64,000 nucleotides of DNA from NCBI GenBank assembly GCA_020628935.1, contig JAHDEG010000006.1, forward strand, positions 124,001 through 188,000, written 5' to 3'. The notes below the pieces were generated by a model. It did not search any database, was not told the DNA's origin, and saw nothing but the letters and a program-made list of their open reading frames with translations. Of this stretch, positions 15,864 through 26,109 are shown piece after piece. The position numbers and the translations under genes were made by a program. Source of the DNA: Flavobacteriales bacterium. Lineage in GTDB: Bacteria > Bacteroidota > Bacteroidia > Flavobacteriales_G > JALEGO01. The first letter of the stretch is position 1, and the number at the start of each line of letters is the position of its first letter.

Positions 15864-17460
15864 CTTCTTTAATTATCCACTTATTTTCTTGATCAAATCC
15901 TCCCTGAAGCTCAATAGGGTCGGCATAGTAAACAACCCTTTCTGCTTGCTTTTGTTTTAAGAGATTTCCTGCATCCCATTTATCATTGTAGTTTTCATCA
16001 AATATTAAACGTAATCTATAACTTCCTTGGAGAACAACTTCGAATGTTGCCAAAGTATCTGAGCCCATAAGTTTTTCTTCAATCACTTTATCATTAGTGC
16101 CTAATAACTGAATTATTTTATTGGAAGAATCAGGAATAACCCAAGTTAAATTAGCAAAGTTTTTATCATCGTCAACAGAAAATGTGTAGAGTAGAGTGTC
16201 TCTATTTATTTGTTTATAAACTGATGTTAATGCTGAAGGCAGAAACTGGATCGTGTATGTGTTTAGGGGTTCAGTATTTGCCTCAAAATCTAGTTTGGTA
16301 GGGTTTTCGGGGTTAATAAATGTTTTAATAGGAATAATTACACTGTCGCTAGACATTATTTGAATAGAGTCTTGTAGGATGCTTAGCAAAGGTGTATTTA
16401 GTGTTAGCGATAAAGCTGCTGTTGGTTTATATGTGGATGTTTTGCTTTTAATATTTACTGGTGGAGCAACTGTAGATGTTAGTGAAGGAACCCGAATAGT
16501 ATCTTGAATGTCATCAAAACTTAAAATAAGCATTGTTGAGTCTAAAGATTGTAGCAAGACAGTATCGGTAAAAATAAGCTGGGCAGAATCGGAAGCTTCT
16601 TTTTGTAAAACATAATAAGCAGTACTATCAACTTTGGGAAGCTCTATTTTTGTAACAGCCTTTGAAAAAATTAAAGATAAACATGCATAGTTAGTGCTTT
16701 TAAAACTCAATAATGCAAGTTTAGGTTCTACCAATTCTTTAAACATTTGTAGTTCAAAAAAATTGGTGTCTGGTACTGTGATTGCTTTACTTAAAAAAGC
16801 GACCTCTTCTGAAGGGTTATCATATTTTTTGTTGTTGTTTTCCTCCTTTAAAGATAACAATTGGTATTGCCCTTCTTTTAAATTATTAAAGGTAAACCCA
16901 CCTGTGTTTTTTGTTTTGGTAATGTAACTAGGTAATGTTTTGTAAAGTGAGCTATCCGTAAAAACAGACTGTTCATACAACATTACCCAAGAGTTGATAA
17001 TCGGTTCTTTTGTAAAAGCATCTTTAACGCTTCCGTCTGCTGTTAAGGTGTCAATAACATCGCCTGTTGAAAAAACAAATAAATTACTGTCTAAAGGATT
17101 GCTTTCGGTTATATCTTGTACCGCTTTACCAAAGTTGATGCTATATGTTGTATTCGCTTTTAAACTGTCTAATTTTTTAAGTGATAACGTTTTGCCATTA
17201 ACAGTCATTGTTGGAGAAGGAAATATGGGAGGAGAAATAACAACCTCTGTTTTCTCACTAAGTAATTGCACAAATTCGTCAAAGCTCACACGTATTTCGG
17301 AGGATAAAAAATTAGTCGAATAATTTTGAGGAGTGCTACTAACAATAATTGGTGCAACCTCATCTTTTATCCCTCCTGTTAAAGGAACTCTTTGAGCACA
17401 AGCAAATACTAAAAAACATACTACTAGTTGCGAAAACAATATTTTAAATGTTCTAATCAA
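15856..17460 (-). CDS. Ig-like (Big_5 type) domain lipoprotein
   Basis: A 534-residue predicted lipoprotein. Its hydrophobic start ends in CFLVFACAQ with a lipobox cysteine near residue 21, followed at about residues 30-130 by an Ig-like domain (DEVAPIIVSSTPQNYSTNFL, SSEIRVSFDEFVQL, KTEVVISPP) of the kind found in many Bacteroidota surface lipoproteins. Residues about 140-230 look like a carboxypeptidase-regulatory-like fold (GQYQLLSLKEENNNKKYDNP). The rest is beta-rich. The function is not known. The start must be TTG at 17460: the codon just before it is a stop, and the signal peptide begins right there. It overlaps the upstream gene by 8 bases and hemH by 8 bases. Confidence 0.85.
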   Translation of the reverse strand: MIRTFKILFSQLVVCFLVFACAQRVPLTGGIKDEVAPIIVSSTPQNYSTNFLSSEIRVSFDEFVQLLSEKTEVVISPPIFPSPTMTVNGKTLSLKKLDSLKANTTYSINFGKAVQDITESNPLDSNLFVFSTGDVIDTLTADGSVKDAFTKEPIINSWVMLYEQSVFTDSSLYKTLPSYITKTKNTGGFTFNNLKEGQYQLLSLKEENNNKKYDNPSEEVAFLSKAITVPDTNFFELQMFKELVEPKLALLSFKSTNYACLSLIFSKAVTKIELPKVDSTAYYVLQKEASDSAQLIFTDTVLLQSLDSTMLILSFDDIQDTIRVPSLTSTVAPPVNIKSKTSTYKPTAALSLTLNTPLLSILQDSIQIMSSDSVIIPIKTFINPENPTKLDFEANTEPLNTYTIQFLPSALTSVYKQINRDTLLYTFSVDDDKNFANLTWVIPDSSNKIIQLLGTNDKVIEEKLMGSDTLATFEVVLQGSYRLRLIFDENYNDKWDAGNLLKQKQAERVVYYADPIELQGGFDQENKWIIKEDE

Positions 17461-17938
17461 TTATGAGCTTATGGTTTTTAATAATGGTAATTACTTTATT
17501 CATGTATAAAACGTCTGTTTCATTAAAATTAGCCAGTTGTTCAGAGTCTAAATCAATTACCATTTTAACTTCATCATTTACTATAACGGGCAATACTAAC
17601 TCCGACTGAGTTAGGTTAGAACAAGCAATATGGCCTTCAAATTTATTTACATCATCTACGCAAATAACTTCTCTTTTTTGCCAGCTTTTACCACAAACAC
17701 CTTTACCAAAATCTATTCTTGTGCAAGCTGTTGGACCTTGAAAAGCACCTAATAACAACTTGTTATCAGATACATAGTAACATCCTACCCAAAACCAATT
17801 CATTGTTTCTTTTAGAGCAGAAAATAGATTTAATAGATTTACTGTAACACTTACTTTTTCATCAATAAGTGCTGCAAGTTGGGGTAATAAGGCTAAGTAT
17901 TTTCCTTCTTTTGTTGTGGCTGTATTACTAATTTCCAT
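17453..17938 (-). CDS. GAF-domain free methionine-(R)-sulfoxide reductase
   Basis: Reduces free methionine-R-sulfoxide with thioredoxin, repairing oxidised methionine in the cytoplasm. The 161-residue protein is one GAF domain with the family blocks LGAFQGPTACTRIDFGKG, GVCGKSWQ and FEGHIACSNLTQSELVLPV. Its three cysteines at residues 72, 82 and 106 have the same spacing (10 and 24) as Cys84, Cys94 and Cys118 of the E. coli enzyme (fRMsr, msrC/yebR), which strongly supports an active enzyme. It is the first gene of an operon with the Ig-like lipoprotein and hemH, and has its own promoter box at 17950-17957. Confidence 0.95.
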   Translation of the reverse strand: MEISNTATTKEGKYLALLPQLAALIDEKVSVTVNLLNLFSALKETMNWFWVGCYYVSDNKLLLGAFQGPTACTRIDFGKGVCGKSWQKREVICVDDVNKFEGHIACSNLTQSELVLPVIVNDEVKMVIDLDSEQLANFNETDVLYMNKVITIIKNHKLIID

Positions 17939-17949
17939 AGTTTCTGATA

Positions 17950-17957
17950 CAAAAATA
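17950..17957 (-). promoter_or_regulatory. TAnnTTTG promoter box for the msr-lipoprotein-hemH operon
   Basis: The minus strand reads TATTTTTG, an exact -7 match 11 bases before the ATG at 17938. It lies in the 57-base gap after the sprA stop. Confidence 0.6.
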
Positions 17958-17995
17958 CAACTAAAACGCTTTTGAGAGTGCTAATACAAACTTAC

Positions 17996-20900
17996 TTATA
18001 AAGTGAATCGTACACTAAAGCCCGATCTTAGGTTTGATGTAGGGAAGGATGTTGATATAAAAGGTGTTGTGCTTAACCAATCAAAAAAGTAACGAACGTT
18101 AATTTTGCTCGTTAATTGATAGTCTGCTGCCGTTTTTAAAGAGTATACTTTTTGGCCTGCAGAAGCTATGTTTTCTCCTTCAATGATTTTTCTTAAAATA
18201 GTTCGGTTGTTACGGAGTGAAAAATCTGCTCTTAAATTTAAACTGCTTGTTACACGCTTTCTTTCGCCCGGTAATTTAAAAGGAAACTTAACTTTAGGCA
18301 ATACATAACCAGACCCTATTACAAACTCTAAACCGTTAATTTCTGTTACTTGAGTGTTGGGTATACTTAGGGTAATTGTTCTGTCTTTTTTAATCTCAAA
18401 GCGAGCCTGAAGATTGTTTTTTGTTTTAAACGTTATATCAACTTTAATAAGTGGAGATAGTTGCTCAGAAATAACTACTGTATTTATTTGATAACGAGGT
18501 ATAAAGTTGTTACTGAAATCTGTGCTATCAGTATAAACCGTTCCGTTTGGACCTTCTTCTTGGTTTTCGGTAAATAAAATATTACTTGTATATGAACCAA
18601 ATGTAAGACTCGATTTATACCCATGACTTATGGTAATGTTTCTGACTTTATCTTTAAAGAATTTCAGCTTTTTAAGCCCGGTATAATTCATTCTCCAATT
18701 AATACTGGGTAAGCTTCTCAATGGGTTTAGCTTAACTTCGTTTGGATCTTTTTTAGAGTATGCTGCTAAAAAAGCAGGGATTAAAACCTCTTGGTTTGAT
18801 TCATCATAACCAGCCTGATAATTTGGATCTGAAGACAAAACTCCTGAGTTAGGGTCATAGCTAGGCGAATACCCTTCTCTTTCGGCTGCCAGTCGGCTAG
18901 AAATTACTTCTCTGTTTACTAAAAACGCACTATTAATTTGAGAATTGTAGCTAGAATCTATTTTGGCAAAAGCAGTGCCAAGAGTCATATAAGACCTACT
19001 AAAGTTACCTGTTTCAATATAGCTTTGCTGCTGAAAGCCACCAATAGAATCGTTCCAATTAAAAAATTCATTAGTGTTAAAACCAAAAGTTGAGTTGGCT
19101 GTTAAATCGATTCTTAAATCTTTTATAGGCTCTATACTTCCTCTAAAATTAAGTTGCTCGGTTTTGGTTGTAGTGTGCTGAGTTGGTATGTTTACTCCCT
19201 GAACAAGCCAGCCTTGAGATGCGGCATATGGGGCAAAATCTTCATCTTTAGCGGCACCAACTACATCTTGTAAACCAAAGATAAATGGAACTCCAGGAGA
19301 GTTAAACCTGTTATCCATACCCATTAAACTTGTTTTATTTTTAATCCCAGGTAGCAATAACCCATTATCTTGGTTATACGTTACAGATGCGTTTTTAAAG
19401 CCCATTAAAAATTTAGCGACTCTATCTACAGCTGTAATTTTATCTTCATCTTTTTCTTTCTCTTCCTTCCTTATTTCTTTCTTTGTTTTGGTGGAGTCTT
19501 CAATGGTTGATTCTATTACTTTTTTAATTTTATTATCAAGTACTGTTTTCTTCTTTTTCTTTTTGTCGCGTTCTGCCTTTCTAAACTTTTGCTTCACTTT
19601 TTTCAAATAAGGTACCTTATTGTATAGGTTAAGGAAGTTGAGATTGGTGTTTACCTGGTAGCTATTAGAGTTTTGTATGGTGTGCCCTAAGGAGTCGGCC
19701 GCAAATGGCGCTCTTTGCCAATTATAGCTTGAAGAATACCTTGCTGTAGCACTCATCCAATTAGTAAGTGGAAATTTATTTAATGGTACCGTCCAGTTTA
19801 AATTAGATTGGTGTCTATAATCTGTATTTGTTCCTCCTTTTGAGATGTTAGAAAAAACAGAGTCTTTCCAAAGTTTAAATCCATCAGGGTCTTCTTTACG
19901 ATCAACCTTTCCGTATGGCTCCTCAATAAGTGCGGTGTTGGTTGCGTTGAAATCAAATTTTAGGTTATTTGTTATGTCGTACGCTAAATTATATCTTCTA
20001 AACCAGTTGAAGTTTTTATTGTAAAACGGGGGTATTTCTGCCCTAATTCCTGGGTTTGTATTTCGTGTAATTCTTTCGTTATAAAAACGATCAATATCTG
20101 TACTAAAGCCATATGATTTTGGTCCTAAAAACAAATTCATATCTTTTATTAATTTCAAATATTTCGATTTTAAAAACTTAGCGTTTTTAAAGGGTTCAAA
20201 ATTAATTGGCTTAGGGTTAAAGCTATACGTTAAATTAGCTTGATGCGTAACTGTTAAGTCTTTATTAATGGTAAAGTTGCTCCTAAAGGTTTCTGTAAAA
20301 GCGTATGAAGCCGTAAAGTTTGATATATCAAAAAACCGCGGTTTTGCGCTGCCCGTTCTTTGCCGTTTAACATTGGTTAGGTTAAAACTTTTTTGAACGG
20401 TTTGATCTCTTACAATAGAAAGTAATGAATCTACATATGCATCATCGGCAATTGGTGAATTGGTTAACACATCTAATTCTACATCAGGGTCTAACGGGTT
20501 AAAACGCGGTGTAATTACTCCTTTAGAATAACCCAAGTACATTGGTGCGGATAAGCCTATTGGCTTTGGTAAAAACTGACCAAGATCTGTTTCAAATGAA
20601 ATATCAAACTGTTGTATTGTTTCTAGTTGGCGCTCTGCAACTCTCTTATCAATACTTCCAAAACCAGGGGTACTCATACTACCAGCAACAGAAAGGGTTC
20701 CTAAACCAGGCATATCGGTAACTAATCTACCTATAGCCGCCCAGCCGCCATCATTATCAAAGTCGGTTAAACGCAATTCATTAAACCAAACCTCAACACA
20801 TTTTGATACGTTGTCATCTTTAGGGTTTTTGATACCCACCATTACTGTTTTAACTGTGCTTAGGTTAGGGTTACCAACAATTATTATGTTATTGTCTGGG

Positions 20901-23900
20901 TAGTTAGGGTCTGGCCTTGAATACGCTTTTTGAAATAGAGCTGCATTATTTTGAATTTCGACATTACGTTGTGTTTTAATCGCTTGCAACTTTGAAAACT
21001 CTATGTCAATATTATTTAGTGTTGGCCATACTTGTCGCTGTGCATTTTCGTCTTCTGGGTTATAAAAACCAGGAGCAGTTACTTTTAATGGTAATTCGTA
21101 CTCGTAATAATTATTTTCAAAATCAGTACCTAATCTAATAAACACCTTAAGCTCGTCATCTTGTAATAGGCTTTCTCCTTCTACAGCTTCACCGTGGGTG
21201 TACAATTGTAAGCGATTATACATACGAACATCGTAATCAAAGTTTCTGTAGGCTGCCTGAAAAGCTCCGTCTGGTAAATCACAGGTTTTTAATTGTAGTG
21301 CCTGCTCATTTTGACGTTGCTGATTAATTGTTGTTAAATCTACCTGACGATCAATATCTGGTGGTAACACGTAGTTTACGGGTGTTTTACTCGCGTTTTC
21401 CTCAATATTTACCGCCCCAATATCAAAACTACTAAACTGATCTTCACTAACATATTCACCCGCTGCTTTGTTATCGCCATCATATTTTCTCCATTGCCCA
21501 GTCACGAGTTCTAATCTTGCAAAACGTAAAAAAACAGGGTCTTTAAATCCTTTTACGAACATCCTCATAAAGCGAACAGAATTCAACCCTTGAATATCAC
21601 CAATGGCTTTTCTATCTTTATCTCTCACAGGGATTCTGAATTGATACCAGTTTACAGGTTTACTTCCACTTGGGGTTTCAACAGGAGCATTATATACGCT
21701 AGAAATGTAGTTGTCACCAACCGCACCAGGGTTAATTGATCCACTAGAAATATCTACTTCGTATTGGTAATAGCTTTCACCATAATTTATGGTTTTATCG
21801 TTATTTACATCTTCGGAGTTTGGTAAGGTAGAAGCCGTTGTTGGATAGCCATCAGCATTAAGTTCACTGTACTGTTCTGAAGTTGGTGAGTTTCCTTCTA
21901 AACCATTATAATTTTTATACCGCTCTAATATATCAAGGTTTTGTTGATCGTAATCGTCTCCCAAAAAATAGTGGTAATCATCGGCAGATATATCTTGCAA
22001 TGCTTGTGTGTAAGCTACTGAGTTTGTCCCGTATAATGCTTCAATACGATCTAAGTATTCTTGCTGAAAAAAAGTTGCTTCTTGTTGGTTTGCCAACCCA
22101 TCTAAACCAACATCTTGGTATTCTCTAGTTTCGGGGTTATTATCAAATGCATCTAATAAGTAGGGTACAGAATTAGGAATTACCCTACCCCATGGTGAAA
22201 GTGTATCGTCTGTTAAGTCTTGAGATTCTTGTTGTGTTGTACCTAGCCCATTCTCAAAAAATCGCTGATCATCCCTTAGAATATCTTCCGAAATATTACC
22301 TATGTTAAAATATAACTTACCATTGGTGGCAGCATCAGGAAAACCTGGTGTGCCTGCCTCTGCATAAGGATCCATTAACCAGAACTGGATGTATTCTACA
22401 TTTGATGCATCAAAATCGTTTGTATTAATCTCTCGCATTATTCCTCCCCAACGCTCTTCAGGGTTTTTAAGGGATCCATCATCATTAATACCTGCACTGT
22501 ACTGAACACCGCTTGTATCTCTACCATCTACATCGTAATTGTATGGTCCTCTTTCGTTAGGATAAAAAGCTAAATCAAACATAGCTACTTGTTGTTGTTG
22601 GGTTGCAGCTAAATCTTTATTTGGGAAAACCTCTGTCTCATATACCTGGCGCATGAAGTGGTTAGATTGTATTTCTGGGTCGGTTATGCCCTCAGGGGTT
22701 AAGTTATTTGTTCTGTAAAAAATAGATGGGTCAATGGTATACCAGGCTAGTTTTGCTCTACCATAACCATTTGCGAGATTAGAAGATGTCTCACCTTCTG
22801 GAAACAACCCTGGTTGACCTTGAGGTGTACTTGCTAATTGCCATGTTGCTTGAGAACGCAATTCAATAGTAGATAAACTTCCTTCGAAATCATCTAGGTA
22901 GGAAGTACCGTCTTTACCAATTGCTTTTGAGTGACCAGGAAATAACTTTGCATACTCTCCTGTAAAATTAATTCGTGATTTTCCTTTAGAGGATAAAAAG
23001 GGCATTTTATCAATCAAATCGGTTAAAAATTGTGACTGATCGTTGTATGCAACATCTACACCTAACATTGTGTTGTTTATAGGTTCGTTCCCCGCATTTA
23101 CTTTTTGAGTTATGGGTCGCTCCGACAGTCTCATTAAGGTACCACCTAGTTGAAGGTTTTTATTTACTTCATAATCAAAACGGGCGCCAATTAAACTTTT
23201 TTGTTGAACAGCAAATAGCGAATTGCTTTCAAAAGCAATTTTTATAGGGGCTGCCGCTTCAAGAATAGATGGGTTAATTATTTTAACCCGTCCGAGATTA
23301 TAATCTACTGTATAATCGGCATTTTCGGTAAGTAAATTGCCTCCTTGGGTTACTGAAACTGACCCTTCAGGTAAATTAAATGCACCTAAAGAGAACTCAG
23401 AACTAACATCTGATTGATACTCACCTTTTATGTAAAATCGGTTCTTTTGAGGATAGTTTACTCGAGCTAGTGACTTGGTGGTAGTATAGAGAGAGTCAAA
23501 GGCAAATTTGTTTGCAAGGCTTTCTTCACCCGATAAAAAAGCATCTTTTAAACCATCACCAAAGGGTTCAAGTTTTGGGAAAATAACACGTGCACGTTCT
23601 GGCATTATTGTTATGGGAGGATCACTTAAAAAATCGAAGACTCCATCACCGGTTTCAACTCTTTGGTTGTTTACAGTTAGTTTATCAAGCCCCATTACCT
23701 GAATAAGTGCTCTATCTTTTACAGAGCCTTCTGGCAAGTAATTAATTTCTACTCCCGTGGTTGCATCTAGGTACCAAACATCTAACCTAAATCCTTCTTT
23801 TTTTACTTGATACGCATTTCCGAGGCTATAAATGTTTTTCATCATTAAATCCCACATAGGGGCGTTAAAGTCGAGTTCAACACTTTTAATCATCTTTAAA

Positions 23901-25351
23901 ATAAGCGCTTGCTCTCCGGCAATACCATCTGTTGAAAATTCACCTACCTGGTATGTTTTACCTCTGTATGTAAATTGAAACGCCACAGCTAAAGCTTGAT
24001 CGACAGGCATTTCGTTATTTAATGAAATATAACCTAGTTGACGATTAAGAGTGTAATGCTGTCCTTCTTGCAAAATTTCGGCTTGCGAGATGGTTAAAAA
24101 ATCTCTTCTGTCTTCTAAACCCAATCCTTTTAAAACACCTACAGCACCCGAAAAACCTCTTACAGCAGGATTGTTTGAAACTTGACCGTATAAGCTGTTT
24201 GCGTTAGACTGTGGGATATCGCTAGTACTGTTGTCATTTATTGAACTATTAAGTAAACGATCTGTAATTGCAGTACCTAAATCTTGAAATGCGATTATAT
24301 TACGTGTGTTATCAAAAACATTTCTTGGTGTTTTATATACTTCAATTTTGGTAATGTAAAACTCTGAATTAATTAATGGAGGATTTGCGACTGCTTGCTC
24401 GTATTTATCTCTAAAAAAATGATCTAAAAAAAAGTGTTTATTAAATTCATACTCATCAGCTTTTACTTCAAATTCTTTTACCTGAGAACCATTTTTAATT
24501 TCAATTTCGTCTTTTTTACCTTGTTGCTGTGAAAGTATAGTTGTTACATTTAGCTTCCCAAATTTTAATCCTGTTTTAACTCCAAACAACGTCTGGCTTC
24601 CTGTAATTAGTGAGCTACGCAAGGGCATAGATACATTACCCAATTCAATAAGTTGAATAATATCATCTTCTTGGCCTGTGTAAGTTAATTTGGTTAAGTT
24701 TTCAAAATTAAACATCGCCTCAGTATTGAAGTTTAGGTTTAATTTCATTTTATCGCCAATGGAACCAAGTAAGTTAAATTGAATTTTTTGATCAAATAAA
24801 AACGTTGTTAGTCGTTGTTGTTTTAATGGAATGGCTGGGTTTTCTGTTTTAGAACTCTGCAACCCAAGAATAACCTCAATTGACCCTTGAGGCTTGATGT
24901 CTATAACATCGCTTCCAAAAATTCTGTCAAACACCTCGTTGTTTAACTTTATTTGCGGGCGAAAGCCTTTTTCTTCTTTTTTTGCTTCTAATTCCTCTGC
25001 TTTTTTTTGTTTCCAAAAGTCATCTAAAGATTTTGACATGTCATAATCCAAATATTCATCTAGAGACATAGAAACAGGCCTTCTGTAATCCATACTATTA
25101 CCCACTTTTTGAGTAACAATATACTGACCCGTATTTTCATCAAACTCTGTAGAAGATTTGATGTTTGAAGGAGTATTTAAATATAAACCACCTTCATTTG
25201 GGCTTTGAACAGGGGAAAAACTTTCATCCTCTAACGGAAATGGAAGCTCTATTTCGGGGAGTTCATTTGTATCAATAGCTAACTGAGCATAAGTAGCTTT
25301 TGAAAACAACAAAACAGCAACAAAACAGGAGTATTTTAAATATTGGACCAA
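17996..25351 (-). CDS. sprA: T9SS translocon protein SprA (Sov)
   Basis: Giant outer-membrane beta-barrel that forms the protein-conducting pore of the type IX secretion system, used for surface adhesins, gliding proteins and exoenzymes. The product is 2451 residues, about the family's length. It has a signal peptide (cleaved near TYAQ, residue 23), repeated SprA-specific segments such as FDRIFGSDVIDIKPQGSIEV and LDDFEGSLSTIELRSQ, a lysine-rich stretch near 1925-1975, and a C-terminal barrel ending in SGFSVRFTL. The gene begins 4 bases after ruvA, the order seen in other flavobacteria. No ATG is available before the signal peptide, so the start is TTG at 25351. Other T9SS core genes (gldK-N, sprE, sprT) are not in the window. 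Confidence 0.97.
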   Translation of the reverse strand: MVQYLKYSCFVAVLLFSKATYAQLAIDTNELPEIELPFPLEDESFSPVQSPNEGGLYLNTPSNIKSSTEFDENTGQYIVTQKVGNSMDYRRPVSMSLDEYLDYDMSKSLDDFWKQKKAEELEAKKEEKGFRPQIKLNNEVFDRIFGSDVIDIKPQGSIEVILGLQSSKTENPAIPLKQQRLTTFLFDQKIQFNLLGSIGDKMKLNLNFNTEAMFNFENLTKLTYTGQEDDIIQLIELGNVSMPLRSSLITGSQTLFGVKTGLKFGKLNVTTILSQQQGKKDEIEIKNGSQVKEFEVKADEYEFNKHFFLDHFFRDKYEQAVANPPLINSEFYITKIEVYKTPRNVFDNTRNIIAFQDLGTAITDRLLNSSINDNSTSDIPQSNANSLYGQVSNNPAVRGFSGAVGVLKGLGLEDRRDFLTISQAEILQEGQHYTLNRQLGYISLNNEMPVDQALAVAFQFTYRGKTYQVGEFSTDGIAGEQALILKMIKSVELDFNAPMWDLMMKNIYSLGNAYQVKKEGFRLDVWYLDATTGVEINYLPEGSVKDRALIQVMGLDKLTVNNQRVETGDGVFDFLSDPPITIMPERARVIFPKLEPFGDGLKDAFLSGEESLANKFAFDSLYTTTKSLARVNYPQKNRFYIKGEYQSDVSSEFSLGAFNLPEGSVSVTQGGNLLTENADYTVDYNLGRVKIINPSILEAAAPIKIAFESNSLFAVQQKSLIGARFDYEVNKNLQLGGTLMRLSERPITQKVNAGNEPINNTMLGVDVAYNDQSQFLTDLIDKMPFLSSKGKSRINFTGEYAKLFPGHSKAIGKDGTSYLDDFEGSLSTIELRSQATWQLASTPQGQPGLFPEGETSSNLANGYGRAKLAWYTIDPSIFYRTNNLTPEGITDPEIQSNHFMRQVYETEVFPNKDLAATQQQQVAMFDLAFYPNERGPYNYDVDGRDTSGVQYSAGINDDGSLKNPEERWGGIMREINTNDFDASNVEYIQFWLMDPYAEAGTPGFPDAATNGKLYFNIGNISEDILRDDQRFFENGLGTTQQESQDLTDDTLSPWGRVIPNSVPYLLDAFDNNPETREYQDVGLDGLANQQEATFFQQEYLDRIEALYGTNSVAYTQALQDISADDYHYFLGDDYDQQNLDILERYKNYNGLEGNSPTSEQYSELNADGYPTTASTLPNSEDVNNDKTINYGESYYQYEVDISSGSINPGAVGDNYISSVYNAPVETPSGSKPVNWYQFRIPVRDKDRKAIGDIQGLNSVRFMRMFVKGFKDPVFLRFARLELVTGQWRKYDGDNKAAGEYVSEDQFSSFDIGAVNIEENASKTPVNYVLPPDIDRQVDLTTINQQRQNEQALQLKTCDLPDGAFQAAYRNFDYDVRMYNRLQLYTHGEAVEGESLLQDDELKVFIRLGTDFENNYYEYELPLKVTAPGFYNPEDENAQRQVWPTLNNIDIEFSKLQAIKTQRNVEIQNNAALFQKAYSRPDPNYPDNNIIIVGNPNLSTVKTVMVGIKNPKDDNVSKCVEVWFNELRLTDFDNDGGWAAIGRLVTDMPGLGTLSVAGSMSTPGFGSIDKRVAERQLETIQQFDISFETDLGQFLPKPIGLSAPMYLGYSKGVITPRFNPLDPDVELDVLTNSPIADDAYVDSLLSIVRDQTVQKSFNLTNVKRQRTGSAKPRFFDISNFTASYAFTETFRSNFTINKDLTVTHQANLTYSFNPKPINFEPFKNAKFLKSKYLKLIKDMNLFLGPKSYGFSTDIDRFYNERITRNTNPGIRAEIPPFYNKNFNWFRRYNLAYDITNNLKFDFNATNTALIEEPYGKVDRKEDPDGFKLWKDSVFSNISKGGTNTDYRHQSNLNWTVPLNKFPLTNWMSATARYSSSYNWQRAPFAADSLGHTIQNSNSYQVNTNLNFLNLYNKVPYLKKVKQKFRKAERDKKKKKKTVLDNKIKKVIESTIEDSTKTKKEIRKEEKEKDEDKITAVDRVAKFLMGFKNASVTYNQDNGLLLPGIKNKTSLMGMDNRFNSPGVPFIFGLQDVVGAAKDEDFAPYAASQGWLVQGVNIPTQHTTTKTEQLNFRGSIEPIKDLRIDLTANSTFGFNTNEFFNWNDSIGGFQQQSYIETGNFSRSYMTLGTAFAKIDSSYNSQINSAFLVNREVISSRLAAEREGYSPSYDPNSGVLSSDPNYQAGYDESNQEVLIPAFLAAYSKKDPNEVKLNPLRSLPSINWRMNYTGLKKLKFFKDKVRNITISHGYKSSLTFGSYTSNILFTENQEEGPNGTVYTDSTDFSNNFIPRYQINTVVISEQLSPLIKVDITFKTKNNLQARFEIKKDRTITLSIPNTQVTEINGLEFVIGSGYVLPKVKFPFKLPGERKRVTSSLNLRADFSLRNNRTILRKIIEGENIASAGQKVYSLKTAADYQLTSKINVRYFFDWLSTTPFISTSFPTSNLRSGFSVRFTL

Positions 25352-25355
25352 AAAA

Positions 25356-25937
25356 TTATAATTGTTTTAGTGCTCTTTTTATTAGTTCTTCTACTGATGC
25401 TGTAGGTGTTTCTTTAACAATTTTACTTATTGTTTTATTAGCAACCATTTTGTTAAATCCAAGAGCCATCAATGCAGATAACGCTTCATCTTGAGAAGTA
25501 TTGCTTTTTCCTTCAAAAATTTCTGCTTCGGCACCTAATGTTACTACTTTGTCTTTAAGATCAATAACTAAACGTTGAGCTGTTTTGGGGCCAACTCCCT
25601 TTACCGATTTAATAACAGGTACGTTATCTGTAAGTATTGCATTTATTATTTCACCGGGCGATAATGACGATAACACTAATCGGGCAGTATTAGTGCCAAT
25701 ACCAGAAACCGAGATGAGTTGCGTAAATAACTCTCTCTCCATTTTAGAGGCAAAACCAAACAATTTTTGGGAATCTTCTTTAACTGCAAAGTAGGTATAA
25801 AACTTACTTAAGTTAGTTGCTAAGGCTTTTTCGTAAGTAAATAACGAAATGTTTAGTAGGTAACCAACACCTGAAACATCAATAATGACGTAGGTTGGAG
25901 TGAGTTCATCTACTTTACCTGAAATATATTCGTACAC
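25356..25937 (-). CDS. ruvA: Holliday junction branch migration protein RuvA
   Basis: DNA-binding subunit that holds Holliday junctions for the RuvB motor. The 193-residue protein has the N-terminal OB-fold domain (YISGKVDELTPTYVIIDVSGVGY), two helix-hairpin-helix motifs at about residues 76-95 and 111-130 (SVSGIGTNTARLVLSSL and VKGVGPKTAQRLVIDLKDKV), and the small C-terminal domain that contacts RuvB (ALSALMALGFNKMVANKTI). It uses a GTG start at 25937. sprA follows after 4 bases, so a DNA-repair gene and the T9SS pore share a transcript. Confidence 0.97.
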   Translation of the reverse strand: MYEYISGKVDELTPTYVIIDVSGVGYLLNISLFTYEKALATNLSKFYTYFAVKEDSQKLFGFASKMERELFTQLISVSGIGTNTARLVLSSLSPGEIINAILTDNVPVIKSVKGVGPKTAQRLVIDLKDKVVTLGAEAEIFEGKSNTSQDEALSALMALGFNKMVANKTISKIVKETPTASVEELIKRALKQL

Positions 25938-25959
25938 ACTGGTGGTTTGAAATAAACCG

Positions 25960-25967
25960 CAAAGTTA
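25960..25967 (-). promoter_or_regulatory. TAnnTTTG promoter box for ruvA-sprA
   Basis: The minus strand reads TAACTTTG, an exact -7 match 22 bases before the ruvA GTG start. No TTTG is present at the ideal -33 distance. Confidence 0.6.
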
Positions 25968-26040
25968 TAAAATTGGTTCAATTGAGGTTTATTTAATGCA
26001 AACAAAGATGGTTGTTTTTTATATGTGCACAGATAATCTG

Positions 26041-26048
26041 TACCTTTG
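26041..26048 (+). promoter_or_regulatory. TAnnTTTG promoter box for era
   Basis: TACCTTTG is an exact -7 match, 61 bases before the era ATG. A T-run (26015-26020) lies 20 bases upstream at the -33 distance. Confidence 0.65.
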
Positions 26049-26109
26049 TAGGAAATTTTGATAGCTTTTTTTCGAAACAATCGTTTAAAAGCCTTTTTAT
26101 TGATTAATT

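Noticed and set aside
16694..17323. Plus-strand open frames opposite the Ig-like lipoprotein gene
   Set aside because: They are shadows of a gene with a lipoprotein signal and domain structure, with no motif of their own.
19430..19600. Low-complexity A/T-rich stretch in sprA coding for many lysines and glutamates
   Set aside because: The reading frame is uninterrupted, and charged loops of this kind are usual in SprA. It is not a repeat element.
22990..23140. Sequence resembling a GTCGCTC core of the RNA element on the minus strand
   Set aside because: It is inside the sprA coding sequence, and the other two blocks are missing at the expected distances.
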